Of a stretch of DNA of 64,000 bases, positions 1 through 10,775 are shown piece by piece. Below the pieces are notes generated by a model. That model did not search any database, had not been told where the DNA came from, and saw nothing but the letters and a program-made list of their open reading frames with translations. The position numbers and the translations under genes are program-made. The stretch comes from Nilaparvata lugens (Eukaryota; Arthropoda; Insecta; Hemiptera; Delphacidae), in contig NC_052515.1 of the NCBI RefSeq assembly GCF_014356525.2, positions 19,674,821 to 19,738,820 of the forward strand. Direction: 5' to 3'. The first letter of the stretch is position 1, and each line of letters starts with the position of its first letter.

Positions 1-592
1 TTAAAATCAGAATCCCACATCAAATTCGCAATCTAGCCTTCACGAAGGTTTGTGTTCTAGACATTGTTGTACAAGCTAATATATATATATTGGAATAGAT
101 GTATAAATATAGTTGATTCACCACAAATGAGTCCGAGGACATGGAAATGCATTATATACTTGGCAACCCTATACCTCTGAAATGAGAAGACATATATTTT
201 AAATAAACTCTCGTGGTGAACAAGATGTATGCTAGATATAGAGTTTTATTCATTGATAACACACCATGTACAGGTATTTCATCGCTAGATGTTTTAGAAC
301 ATATAGCTATTTTGTATAGTTAGCTATACAGTACTTAGTACTGTATGTATATGTACATATAGATATATGGAATGGATAGGAGATCGTGTAGGCTTACCAA
401 TCAATGTTTAATGATAGACAATCACTGACACGTAACATGAATGTCGAGTAGCTCCAACTCCTCTATCGTCCATCACCCTCTCCATTCACTATTCTACTCG
501 ATCGCCTATTCACGATTCCATTCTATTCTATTCTTAGTGACTGCCCCTAACAACTGCTCTACGTGATTTGACTCACTAATCTACGTTCCGTG
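1..592. repeat. Direct repeat, copy 1 (~593 bp), cut by the window edge
   Basis: This stretch recurs almost letter for letter at 2782-3375. The only difference I noticed is a 2-bp AC insertion in the second copy, near 3332. Homology stops abruptly after the shared ACGTTCCGTG. Copy 1 then enters a purine-rich tract and copy 2 enters unrelated sequence. Copy 1 is already inside the repeat at base 1, so its left end is not visible. No coding potential or terminal repeats are seen. It could be a recent tandem duplication, a dispersed repeat or an assembly duplication. Confidence 0.9.
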
Positions 593-1460
593 GAAAAGAG
601 AATGAGAAGGCGGGGAAAAAGGAGGAAGGGGAAAGGAGGTGGGAGTCTGAAGAGGACGAAAAGATGAATATGGAGGGGGAGTGGAAGAGGCAGAAATGGA
701 AGGAGAAGAATGATAACGATGAAGAGGTGGAGGAGAACTGTGACATGGTCGAAAAGTAGAATGGAAGCAAGGAGAGAACGATGGAAAGTATGAAAAGGAG
801 GAGTAGTAGAAGGAGTAGAAGAAGAAGGAATAGAAGATCGAGGAGATGGAGTGAATGATAAGATGGTGAAGAAGTAGATGGAAGAATAGAGAAGGGAAGA
901 GGGAAGTACACAGTGATTGACGAGGAGAAGAAAAACAAGGAATAAAATTGGGAGAAGAAGAAAAGGAAAGTAAATACAGAGAAAGGGAATGAAGGGAATA
1001 ATGAGAGTGAGGACAAGGAGTAGAAATGTATAAGAAGAAGTGGGATGGGGATAAGTAGGAGGAGGAGTATAAAATGAAGGAGGAGGATGACGACGAGGAG
1101 AAGGAATAGCTGAAGGAGAAGTAGAAGATATCTGGGAAGCAGCAGTCTGAAGTCAGGATGGGACTCATGATTGGGCAAGAGGAGTATGAATGAGAATAGG
1201 GTGGTGATAAGGAGGTAGAAAATGGGTTAGAATAGTTGGTAGTTGAAGGGGGTAGAGGAATGAGGTAGAATTACGAAGAAAATATAAAACAGTTTGTAGA
1301 ATTGGAATAATTGGAGTATAAAATAATGTTACTCCTAAGTAAGTAATTGGAATTCACCGAGAGGAAGGAAAGGGAAGACGGCAGAAGTAGGTGGAGAAGA
1401 AGATTTGGAGGCTCGAGAGGGGGAGAAGTGATGGGAGGACTTTTGAACAAATTTAATAGC
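593..1460. repeat. Purine-rich low-complexity tract
   Basis: The plus strand is almost entirely A and G over roughly 850 bases (GGAGGA, GAAGAA and AAGAGG words), with very little C. Long open frames on the minus strand here are simple Leu/Ser/Phe/Pro translations of polypyrimidine and are not genes. Purine runs of this size can form triplex (H-DNA), but the sequence is not a clean mirror repeat. The purine bias weakens after about 1460 and returns briefly at 1550-1680. Confidence 0.85.
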
Positions 1461-2781
1461 AATTAATTTGGATATAATTAATTATAATTAGAATTATATA
1501 TTCAGCATCAATTATGTTTCTCGAAAATAAATTGAGTTCACTGAAAAAAAGGATGTGAAAGCTAGATAAGAAAAGGAGGCAGTGGAGGAGAGAGAAGGAA
1601 AGAAGGATATATATATAGAGAGAGAGGTGGTAGTGTGGAGGCTGTGAGGGGAAACAAGCTAGGGGACAGAAAGTGGTGATTCCCCATCACCACCGAGAAA
1701 AGTTGTAGAAAATGAGAAATTTATTGAAATAAGGGAAGAAAACTTTGCTGAAATTGCAATGCTTGTTATAATAATTATAATTATCATATTAATTATGATG
1801 ATCATCATATTATGTGAACTAATTAGAAAACACTTGAACAACTTCATCCAAGAATAATTACAATAATTATCAGAACGAACATTAATTGATATCTACTGAG
1901 GAATAAGAGGGCATTACTAAAAAGGGATTGGAAAATTCATGAGTTTGGAAGAGAGTTGGGAGACATTGAACTGAAAAAATGATGAGAGGTTATAATGAAA
2001 ATGGTATTGTTCTATTAGAGAGTATGAGTACACGAGTTAAATCACGATGAATCGAAGGAGTAGGAAAAAGGAGAAGGGGTGAGAATAAGAAATTGATAAG
2101 AGGGAGATTCAAGATTAGTAAAAATATTAAGAAGAGTTGATTAAAATGCAAAGATCATGGAATTGATAATAACAGACTAGTGAATAGCATTGTTCTCTTA
2201 TTATAGGGGAGAAGAGATCCACACCAGTTTCTGGTGTGATATCAAAAACACCCAATGAAAGTGAATAGAATTTGATCCAAGTCAATAAATCTGTTCTGAT
2301 TAGAGTGAAGCGTATCAGTTGAAAATTTTACTGGTATTTCCTAGTAACTTTCTGAACCCCAATCCCAATCCACACAATCATGATTCTATTCCTGGATACA
2401 AGTACTTCATAAAAATTCAACATTATGTCATATGCTAACAAAAAGTTCAACGCTAGACCACGTTTACTTGTAGATATGGTTGTATTTATCATAATGTGTT
2501 TCATACGGGGTTCAAACGAACACCTGACATTTCCCCGTTTAAACCGAGTATGTGCATTTCAAGTACAAAATGTGTAGTGTGAGTGTTTAGACTATCCTTA
2601 CCAATAACCTACAATCTTCATCCGTGATTACTGAAAATTGCATCAATCTTTTATTTCTACACAGAAATACTATAAAATATTCAACCTGCAACCACCTACA
2701 ATACACAAGGAGCAAGCACTATATTAAGCAGCAGCTACATTTTCTTCAGCCACTTCACAATCTGTACAAATATCAACCAGC
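1461..2781. other. No recognised feature
   Basis: AT-rich sequence between the two copies of the ~593-bp repeat. A short purine-rich patch lies at 1550-1680 and AT-rich words at 1765-1815. I see no open frame with a recognisable motif, no terminal repeats and no RNA gene. Confidence 0.6.
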
Positions 2782-3375
2782 TTAAAATCAGAATCCCACA
2801 TCAAATTCGCAATCTAGCCTTCACGAAGGTTTGTGTTCTAGACATTGTTGTACAAGCTAATATATATATATTGGAATAGATGTATAAATATAGTTGATTC
2901 ACCACAAATGAGTCCGAGGACATGGAAATGCATTATATACTTGGCAACCCTATACCTCTGAAATGAGAAGACATATATTTTAAATAAACTCTCGTGGTGA
3001 ACAAGATGTATGCTAGATATAGAGTTTTATTCATTGATAACACACCATGTACAGGTATTTCATCGCTAGATGTTTTAGAACATATAGCTATTTTGTATAG
3101 TTAGCTATACAGTACTTAGTACTGTATGTATATGTACATATAGATATATGGAATGGATAGGAGATCGTGTAGGCTTACCAATCAATGTTTAATGATAGAC
3201 AATCACTGACACGTAACATGAATGTCGAGTAGCTCCAACTCCTCTATCGTCCATCACCCTCTCCATTCACTATTCTACTCGATCGCCTATTCACGATTCC
3301 ATTCTATTCTATTCTTAGTGACTGCCCCTAACACAACTGCTCTACGTGATTTGACTCACTAATCTACGTTCCGTG
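2782..3375. repeat. Direct repeat, copy 2 (594 bp)
   Basis: Second, complete-looking copy of bases 1-592, in the same orientation at an offset of 2781 bp. The match begins exactly at base 1 of the window, so the true left boundary of the repeat unit may lie further left here too. The right boundary is sharp, after CCGTG. Confidence 0.9.
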
Positions 3376-4073
3376 TTTGCTCGGATAGAATCCATTGAAA
3401 ATTTAGATGATAGCAATCGGACGATAAGATTTGATTATCCTCTGCTATTATTGTGTGAGGGACCTGGAAACTTATGTGGAGTGAGAGAGGTGGGAGAAGA
3501 GTTAAAGAGAGAAAGAACGAGATAAAGGGTTTAAATTGATACTGCAGTGCTTTGACCATAGAAAGGCAAAAACATGAAAGAGTTTAAGGATTTGTCTCCA
3601 AAATTAATCTTATTGAGCATTTAATCTTAAATTTTATCATTATTCCATCTCAAACTATGTGGAAATCAATTATATTTTTCCTTTGGATATGGAATTTTTT
3701 AAATTATCAACTTGAATTTCCCAAAAACTGGATTTGATATTATTCTTTATTCAAATCTTTATTCAAATTCTTTATTCAAAAAAAAAATAATTATACAATC
3801 AAATGCATTCCAAAAATCAAATACAATATTGTTTCCTAATTTCTAATATGTGTTCCCTATAGGCTACCCTGTGTGGGGACACTTGAATATATATAATAAA
3901 ATATTTATATACAAATTTAAATATTATATCATGAAGAACATAATAATTGAATATGGTATTATATTGAAATAAATCAATATGTCAATATTCATAATCATTC
4001 TTGCACACATTCATACGTACACACATTCACATATGCGCACACATTCATACGCACACAAATTCACACATGCGCA
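3376..4073. other. No recognised feature
   Basis: AT-rich single-copy-looking sequence. It contains a short tandem repeat of ATTCTTTATTCAA-like words near 3740-3780, followed by a run of A at about 3780-3788, and then grades into the CA microsatellite. No coding or RNA signature was seen. Confidence 0.5.
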
Positions 4074-4121
4074 CAAACACACACACACACAACACACACA
4101 CACACACACACACCACACACA

Positions 4122-4152
<31 letters not shown>

Positions 4153-4161
4153 CCACACACA

Positions 4162-4202
<41 letters not shown>
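4074..4202. repeat. CA microsatellite with 40-bp higher-order unit
   Basis: A long (CA)n run interrupted by regularly placed CACC and CAAC variants. Bases 4111-4150 and 4151-4190 are identical 40-bp blocks, so the array has grown by duplicating an interrupted unit as well as by dinucleotide slippage. His/Thr and Cys/Val open frames across it are translation artefacts. It borders the 3' side of the minus-strand LINE. Confidence 0.95.
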
Positions 4203-4203
<1 letters not shown>

Positions 4204-4466
4204 ACACAAAACTTAAAACTATGTACGGAGTGGTTGCTGTTTTTTTCATATTTAGTTCAATTTTATTCATAGTTAACGTTTCGTTTTTTTTTCAAAGTGC
4301 TGATGTAATTATACCATAAATGAATGCGTTTTGAAGAAAGATACAGTGATTGAAATTTGATACTGTCTTACTGTTTACGCATACCGGACGGGATTTGTGA
4401 GTTCAATGATCTTTGATTGTTGCAGTGTTCATGTCGTGTAATGTGTAAATTATACTAAATTTAGAC

Positions 4467-6253
4467 CTATATTAATTTAGTAAAAAAATCATTCGGGTTG
4501 TCTAGTTGTAAAATGAATTTCTTGATTTCTTTTCTAAATAACTGACGTGACGTTATTTTCCTTGTTGTTACTGGAAGTGAATTGAATATTTTTATAGCTA
4601 TGTATTTGAAGTGTCGTCTGGAATGTTCTAATCTTGGTTTTGGGAGGTTAATGTCCTGTGAATTCCTGAGGTTTATTCTTTCTCTCATCTGTTGAATATC
4701 GAAATTATTTTCAGCTAAATCCAGCAATGCTTTGAATAGAAAAGAATGTCTCACTGATAATATTGATAGTTCTCTGAAGAGCATCATTGAACTATATTGT
4801 TTAGGTTTATTACAAATTATTTTTAATATATGTTTCTGACCAGTAATCACAGGTTTAATATGAACATTGTATGCACTCCCATAGCATATTATTCCATAAT
4901 TTATTCTAGAACCAATAATTGCATGGTATAATTGTAACAATACTTCTTTTGGACATAACTGTCTGAGGTAATGGAACTTCCTTATGTATACAAATAACTC
5001 ATTTTTTATCTTCTGTACATGATCTGACCAAGTGAGCCTACTATCCAATATGAGGCCCAGATATTTAACTGTACGTGCTTGTTTTATAGTTTCACAGTTA
5101 CACAATATATTATTCACCTGTTGCGCACAATCTAATTTATGGAAGTAAATACTAGTTAACTCCTGATCCGTGTTTTGAAGATTAAATTGTATTATATTAG
5201 ATTTGTCTGTGTTGATAGTTAATTTATTTTCGCAAAACCACCACCTAAGGTGCTTAAGATCCAATTCTAATTTATTTTTAAGTTCTTGATTTGTTTTGGC
5301 CGAATAAAATATAACTGTATCGTCTGCAAAAGATGTAATCTTTCCCTGTAAGTCACCATCCGTCAAATCGTTGATAAAGACCAGGAATAAAGTACTTGAT
5401 AACACTGATCCTTGAGGAATACCTATGGTAATGTCCCCGGGTTCACTCAACGTATCGTTAATTCTGACCCTTTGACTCCTATTAGATAGGTAGCATCTTA
5501 ACCAATCATTGGCAATTCCTCTTACTCCTGATAAATCAAGTTTTTTTAGAAGCATTTTTTTATCAATTGCATCATATGCTTTAGATATATCAAGAAACAG
5601 AGCTGCACACTTATTATTAACACTAAAACTGTCATTTATTTTTGAAATGAGATTTTTAATTGCTGCTTCTTTACTTCTTCCTTCACGGAAACCATATTGG
5701 TTATCACTAAAAAAGTTATTATTTTTATAAAAGTTTTCAAGTCTAATCTTGAATATTTTTTCTAAAATCTTGGAAAAAACCGGTAAAAGTGAAATTGGGC
5801 GGAACTGATCTATGTTTTTACAATTTGGCTTTTTAGGAATAGGTATAACTACGCTGTGTTTGAACATGCTTGGGAATTTTCCTTTGGCAATACTCAGGTT
5901 AATTAGATCGGTTAATTTGTTCAAATAATTCATGTAAGTTTTTTTAATCATGCTTGTGCTTATCCCATCTACACCTGGCGAAGATTTATTTTTCAATTTT
6001 CTTATTGTACTTGCTACTTCCTCCGGATTTGTAGGGTGGAGAAAAATTGAATTTGTTGGAGAATTGTATGGAAACCTTATTTTTGATATTCTAGCAGACT
6101 CTTCCCTGGTTTGCAATGTGGTTTGTTCTAATTCATCATTCATTTTATTCACAACATTTAGAAAATAAGAATTAAACGAATTAGAAATTTTATTACTATC
6201 ATGTATGCTATTTCCCTGCTCATCAACAATCAGTTTTAGTGGTTCTTTATTTT
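4467..6253 (-). pseudogene. LINE ORF2, reverse transcriptase part (frameshifted from the endonuclease part)
   Basis: This is the C-terminal two thirds of ORF2. From the first methionine (6152) it encodes 561 residues, but the frame is open upstream to the shift at about 6253, so that methionine is not the true start. Reverse transcriptase motifs are clear: SPGVDGIS (58-65), FRPISLLPVFSKILEK (117-132), LDISKAYD (187-194, first catalytic Asp), GIPQGSVLS (244-252) and the active site FADD (275-278). A thumb and C-terminal region follows, ending near the stop at 4467. The enzyme would copy the element's RNA at nicked target DNA. No RNase H is present. Restoring one A in the A run near 6255 would rejoin it with the endonuclease to give about 983 residues. 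The plus-strand open frames inside this interval are shadows. Confidence 0.92.
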
Positions 6254-7417
6254 TTTCAATCCTATTAACGCGTCAATTGTTTTCCACGTCTTTCTAATGT
6301 TTCCCTGGCTTTCTCTAAACAGTTTTGAATAATAATATTGTTTTCTTTCTCTCAGTTCATTACGTAAGTTATTTTTGAATGTATTGTATATTTGTTTTAA
6401 GTCGTCATTATTAGGTTGTTTGATAACATTCTTGTATAACTCATTTCTTAAGTTTATTTGCTTGATCAGATAACTATTTATCCATGGCGACCTATATTTC
6501 TGTGTCAAGTTATTTTCTAAAAGAAGATTTTCTTGTGAATCTTTGATAGCGCTTTTTAAAATGTCAATGAAATTTTCCCATCCCTCATCAACTGATACTG
6601 CTGGTATTTCTCTATCCCAATCAATCGATGATAAAATATTATTCAACTTCCGGTAATTGATAAGGCATATTTTTTTATAATTTGTATCTGCTTCTTCGTT
6701 GGATTTCTTCAAACCTTCAACTTTAAGTATGATTGTACTGTGATCAGTTATATCTAAATGAAGTATTTCTGGAATTAGATTAATTTTATTCAGTTTTGTT
6801 CTATTTTTGCCGGATTTTAAGTAAAGATGATCTATTAAAGAGTTGGGAAATCGGGACCTATGAGTGTAATCAGTATTGAGTGATTCAAATCCAAAACTAT
6901 TCATTAAATATTTGTAGTCGTCAATAATTCTGGTGTTCTGAAAAAGATCTATATTTATATCTCCCGTGAAAAAGAAAGGGACCTCATTGTTTTCGTTAAT
7001 ATTAAATATTTCTTCTAAGTACAAGGTTAATTCGTTAAGAAATATTTTGGGTGAGTTTGATTGCAACCTGTAAGCAGCCAACAACTGAAATTCAAAATTA
7101 TTATATGAACAAGATATATGTACACAGTCCGCTGAAATAAAAACTATTGTCTTTGTTTTGAACGTTATCTCACTGCTTATATAAACCAAAGTTCCTCCTG
7201 CTCTGTAGTTATGATTAAAATTACCATGTACGGAATAGCCCTCTATATGATATAAGTCTATTTCATTCTCTAGTATCCATATTTCTGTCAAGACTATTAT
7301 TAGCGGGTTTTTTCCTAATTTCCTCATTTGCACTAAGAATAAATCGAAATTACTTCGCAGACTGCGTATATTTTGATGAATAATTAGTGTTTCTCTGCTA
7401 CTTATCTCTGATGACAT
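6236..7417 (-). pseudogene. LINE ORF2, endonuclease part
   Basis: N-terminal part of ORF2, 393 residues from its ATG to a premature stop caused by the downstream frameshift. It matches the APE-like endonuclease/exonuclease/phosphatase fold used by LINEs to nick target DNA. Visible catalytic motifs are QNIRSL (Asn16), LTEIW (Glu45), FTGDINIDL (Asp153, Asn155), SLIDHLY (Asp196, His197) and ITDHSTI (Asp225, His226). All the expected active-site residues are there, so the domain looks intact. Its start codon overlaps the end of ORF1 by 20 bases in another frame, suggesting reinitiation or frameshifting for translation. The reading breaks in the A-rich codons after the ALIGLKK segment and resumes in another frame as the reverse transcriptase. 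Confidence 0.9.
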
Positions 7418-8417
7418 TTTTATTTACGGTACTGACACTGTTATTTTCTTGGTTACCTGGCTGCTTAGATGCACTTATCACGCTCAACTTTTTCACTTGT
7501 TCACTGTTCTTGAGTTCAATAACTGGTGTTCCGTCTTCTTTCCTAGCTAGAATCTTCCCATCCTTGATCCATAGGTATTTGATGTCGCCTCTTTTGAAGA
7601 TCTCTCTCGCCATGGTGAAAATCCTTCTTCGCGTAGGTGCTAGACTTTCATTCACATAGACTGGATGGTCCGTTGTTTCTCCCATCTGCTTTGTAGAAAA
7701 CTGCCTCGTAACTTTCCTTTTATTCAATATTACTTGTTTGTCTGTTCTACGAACGAACTTGACAACGATTGGTGGAGGTAGGTTTTCATTTCGTTGTTTA
7801 AGTCTGTGACAAATGTCGATTGCATCTGCTTTTATTTTGTGTCCTAATGCTTCGCTCATTCTACAAATGATTTCTGTTACATCTTCATCCTGTTTTTTGG
7901 GTATACCATTTATTTCCAGCATGTTCGATCTTGAGTATTGTTCCATATCCTCGACGCGTTCCTTCAGTTCTGCATTTTCTTTCCTGAGGCTAGCTACTTC
8001 TGTTGAAAGCTTATCGATGTTGATGAGGCATGTGCTAATTTGCTTGTTTTGTTCATCAAACTTCTTATTTATGTCGTTAATCGCCTGATGACATGATTCA
8101 ATTGATTTCCCAAGCTCCAACTCCATTTTCTTAATATTCTCCTTCATCGTCGTCTGATTTCCTGCAATTACCTCAAGAACTCCTGCGAGTTCTTGGAGAG
8201 TCACGTCCTTGTTTCCTGTTGTCGATTCACTCACCATACTTTTGCGACGTGTAGAGGAACAGCTGCTACATCTCCAAATTTGTTTGTTTCTCTTTATGTA
8301 GTCCGCATCGTCCTTGGTCATTTTCACACATCCTATATGAAAATTCGCTTCACAGTCGACACATGAAATCAGCTCACCTGAATTCCGAACGGATTTAGAG
8401 CAAATAAAACAAGACAT
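7398..8417 (-). CDS. LINE ORF1 protein: PHD finger, coiled coil, FP25-like C-terminus
   Basis: An intact 339-residue ORF when started at the ATG at 8417 (MSCFIC). An upstream in-frame ATG at 8465 adds 16 residues, but the downstream start places the zinc finger at the extreme N-terminus and has an A-rich leader. The first 53 residues form a C4HC3 PHD-type finger (Cys3, 6, 19, 22, His27, Cys30, 50, 53). Residues about 70-160 are a heptad-like coiled coil rich in Glu, Lys and Leu, probably for oligomerisation. The C-terminal half (from about EQYSRSNMLEINGIP) resembles the RNA-binding part of LINE ORF1 proteins and baculovirus FP25-like domains. ORF1 proteins coat the element RNA in the ribonucleoprotein particle. 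The frame shows no breaks. Confidence 0.88.
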   Translation of the reverse strand: MSCFICSKSVRNSGELISCVDCEANFHIGCVKMTKDDADYIKRNKQIWRCSSCSSTRRKSMVSESTTGNKDVTLQELAGVLEVIAGNQTTMKENIKKMELELGKSIESCHQAINDINKKFDEQNKQISTCLINIDKLSTEVASLRKENAELKERVEDMEQYSRSNMLEINGIPKKQDEDVTEIICRMSEALGHKIKADAIDICHRLKQRNENLPPPIVVKFVRRTDKQVILNKRKVTRQFSTKQMGETTDHPVYVNESLAPTRRRIFTMAREIFKRGDIKYLWIKDGKILARKEDGTPVIELKNSEQVKKLSVISASKQPGNQENNSVSTVNKNVIRDK

Positions 8418-8560
8418 TTTTAAATCTTCAAATAAAATATTCACTACAGCACGGTTCACTAGCACGAAATATTTTGTTACGGAACGTTTAAACTTTGCAC
8501 AGCTGACTCAGCAACCACTCCGATACGACCGCTCTCGTCGAGCTCTCAATCATTACTAAC
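8418..8560 (-). promoter_or_regulatory. Probable LINE 5' UTR with internal promoter region
   Basis: About 140 bases upstream of ORF1 on the minus strand are GC-richer than the surroundings and include a GAGAGCGGTCG stretch near 8530, reminiscent of downstream promoter elements of Jockey-type LINEs. At 8554-8580 a small palindrome (ACTAACAA...TTGTTAGT) and a repeated AACAGGAAT word lie at or just outside the presumed 5' end. The exact transcription start cannot be placed. Confidence 0.4.
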
Positions 8561-9346
8561 AACAGGAATTGTTAGTTATCAACAGGAATCATTAAAATAC
8601 CAGTATCATGTCAATGCATCATATTCCACAAATTTGATTTCTAATTCCCATGCATTTATTCACAACTTTATTGTAACTTTTTATTGTATTTGTCTACTTG
8701 ATTTATAATTCCATGTCAAATAAAATTTGATCAGAAAAAATAAATGGATGCACAATAATCACACAGAATCAACTCGAATATTACGTCAGAGCTCCAATGG
8801 AAGCTACAATTAAATTACATTAATCAATAAAATTGATATGGCATCCAAATTTTTACAAAAAGATTCTCGAATATCATCAACATTTATGATTATAAAACTT
8901 GTCAAAACTTCACTCAAATAATCACACTTCATCAATTATTATTGATGTCGGACGAAAACCATTTATTTATTGAATTCACACTGGAAACAGAGATGTGGTT
9001 TTCTCAATATTAAGATGGAGTGGAACAAATTTTGTCAGTTCCATTATAATTCACTGACAACACCTCTTTCATTCCACCTCACCATTTATTTATTCAACCA
9101 CTTTCAGAAACTTACCACAGTCTCACATCAGAAAATTGTCACAGCAATTACTCAAATATCATGTCTACCTTCACACAAATAATCACACATCACGGATCGG
9201 AGTGAGATCAACAGGAATTCCCTACATTTCCTCACTCAACTAATGACAAACCCATGTTATTGGCCGACGGAAACGATGCGTTCATTTTCAATCGACAGAC
9301 CGATAGTCACTCAGATCTGCTGCTGTCTCTGAAAACATCACTATGA
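8561..9346. other. No recognised feature
   Basis: AT-rich sequence. Around 8660-8735 it carries CCATGTCAAATAAAATTTGA, similar to 3' tails of retroelements elsewhere in the window (compare 29100-29130), but there is no coding remnant. Nothing else was seen. Confidence 0.45.
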
Positions 9347-9435
9347 CGAGACTCACTTCATACTGTCAGCATTGGTTGATTGAGAAACATTGATGCTATG
9401 TATTGAGAATGCTGCCGGTTTGAAGTGAATCTCAC
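9347..9435 (+). repeat. Short dispersed hairpin, copy A
   Basis: A ~89-bp imperfect inverted repeat. The 5' arm (9347-9373) carries CACTTCA..CTGTCAGCATT. The 3' arm (9407-9435) carries AATGCTGCCGG..TTGAAGTGAATCTCAC. The loop reads GGTTGATTGAGAAACATTGA. At least seven other copies with the same arms and loop occur in this window (18966, 19047, 22996, 23090, 27401, 32856, 34553). No target-site duplication or coding is visible. It resembles a mini-MITE or a precursor-miRNA-like hairpin. Confidence 0.85.
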
Positions 9436-9813
9436 CATGGAAACCCTTCAATACCATCTCAAAGCTTGCCAACTTCACTACTAGGAAATTGGTCTGGAGT
9501 CTCTTGTAAAATCTCAGCGCCTGACATTCCATCCTGGGATGTGAGGGGGGATTGGAAGCCTCTGTCTGTCCCCAAATAGTTCCAAACTCTGTGAGGGACC
9601 CCCTAGCTCCTTTGCCCGCCCCTATAACCCTCAGGGCGACAGTTAATTAACGGTGGCCTATCGATATCGGATTCTAGCGCTCATCTCTTCAAGGAAGCCA
9701 ATCACTCCCTTACTACTACATACTACTCATCATTTTATCATCATCCCTTTTGTTGTGTCCTCTTCTTCATTACTTATTCTATTATTCTTTTTAATGCTTC
9801 TCTAGATTATTTG
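9436..9813. other. No recognised feature
   Basis: A moderately GC-richer patch at 9530-9640 (GAGGGACCCCCTAGC, CCTCAGGGCGACAG) followed by AT-rich sequence. No open frame or repeat relationship was found. Confidence 0.4.
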
Positions 9814-10200
9814 ACCGAAGCGAAGCTGAGGTCTTAGTTTCTACTCGATCGGCTTTTGTCTGTTTCTTTGTTTGTACCGCAGTGACAGTCGCAGTTATTG
9901 TCCGATTTGGATGAAATTTGGCATGCAAGTTCTTTGAAACAGGGCGCAGAAACGTATATGTAACGATTTTTGGTACCTTTTTGGTAAAAAAGACCTCCGG
10001 TTTTTTTTGTAATATTTAAAAAACTGTAAACTAACCTCAAAAGTTACTTTTTCGTATCTTTGAAGATACAGCAATTCATGTTCCTACTTTTTCGCATCCA
10101 CTGTTAACAGAGCATGGTGTCCAAGACGGTGAGAGCGTAGTATAAAACACTGTGGGACCCAGGTTCATATCTCTTTCCGACCAGGTTTTTTTTGCAGACG
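9814..10200. repeat. Dispersed repeat beginning GACCGAAGCGAAG
   Basis: The segment opens with GACCGAAGCGAAGCTGAGGT, which resembles the reverse complement of the end of the repeat at 38868-39033 (CACTTCGCTCGGTCAA). The following text (GTCCGATTTGGATGAAATTT and similar) is typical of old planthopper-type repeats by my recollection. There is no coding region and the class is unclear. The right boundary is an estimate. Confidence 0.4.
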
Positions 10201-10775
10201 ATACTAATTGTTCTATCTTATTCTATTATTTTATCTTATTATTATTAGATTGATTCATCAAATTAATTGGATAAATCATTTTAAAAAAATCTTTAATATC
10301 AATACATAAATAACTATTATTATCTATGTTACAGATAACTCAACTATTTTAGTTGTAGACAATATTTAACATCATGAACATTTCTTTAATCTCCAACTTC
10401 TTTTATTGATAACTATCAGTTATCATTTTAGTTATTTTTTAACTGAATTCTAAGTTTATCGGGTAAAATAATTATTGTATTGTATGCATTTTTGTGTCGC
10501 TCTACAGTGTCAAGTCTTTTGTTTTCCTTCAGGTATGAGATCGGAAACCGATTTGTGAGCATTAAAATTCTGCATAGGCATAACAAACCATAACATTGAA
10601 TCCACTTTTCATGAAAACCATCATTAGCAACCTCCTGTCATTGTCACCAACAAACTCATCTTATTTAGAATCATTTTCCATCCCACCATCGTCTGTGAGA
10701 CGATTCATCATCTAAATTGCCTACTGCATATTCCATTTTTCCGTCAGTTGACCGATTTCTTATAATTAATTATTA
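10201..10775. other. No recognised feature
   Basis: AT-rich sequence with no motif, repeat or open frame I could recognise. Confidence 0.4.

Larger units (their letters stand above)
4203..8560 (-). mobile_element. Near-complete non-LTR retrotransposon (LINE), CR1/Jockey group
   Basis: Read on the minus strand, this is a two-ORF LINE: a 5' untranslated region (about 8560-8418), ORF1 with a PHD finger and coiled coil, then ORF2 with an apurinic-like endonuclease and reverse transcriptase, and a ~260-base 3' region with AATAAA-like signals. There is no RNase H domain. A PHD-type ORF1 with an APE endonuclease fits the CR1/L2/Crack/Jockey group; I cannot fix the clade by eye. The only clear lesion in ORF2 is a one-base loss in an A run near 6255, so the copy is probably young. 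I found no convincing target-site duplication. A 14-bp motif occurs near both ends in inverted orientation (4226-4239 and 8509-8522). The outer boundaries are estimates. Confidence 0.88.

Noticed and set aside
576..1178. Overlapping ~200-residue minus-strand open frames
   Set aside because: They translate a polypyrimidine tract into Leu/Ser/Phe/Pro runs in two frames at once; no domain and no codon structure.
4001..4272. His/Thr-rich and Cys/Val-rich open frames over CA/GT repeats (also 26648-26984 and 57749-58298)
   Set aside because: Simple translations of dinucleotide repeats; only the RTE part of the frame at 58055-58124 is real.
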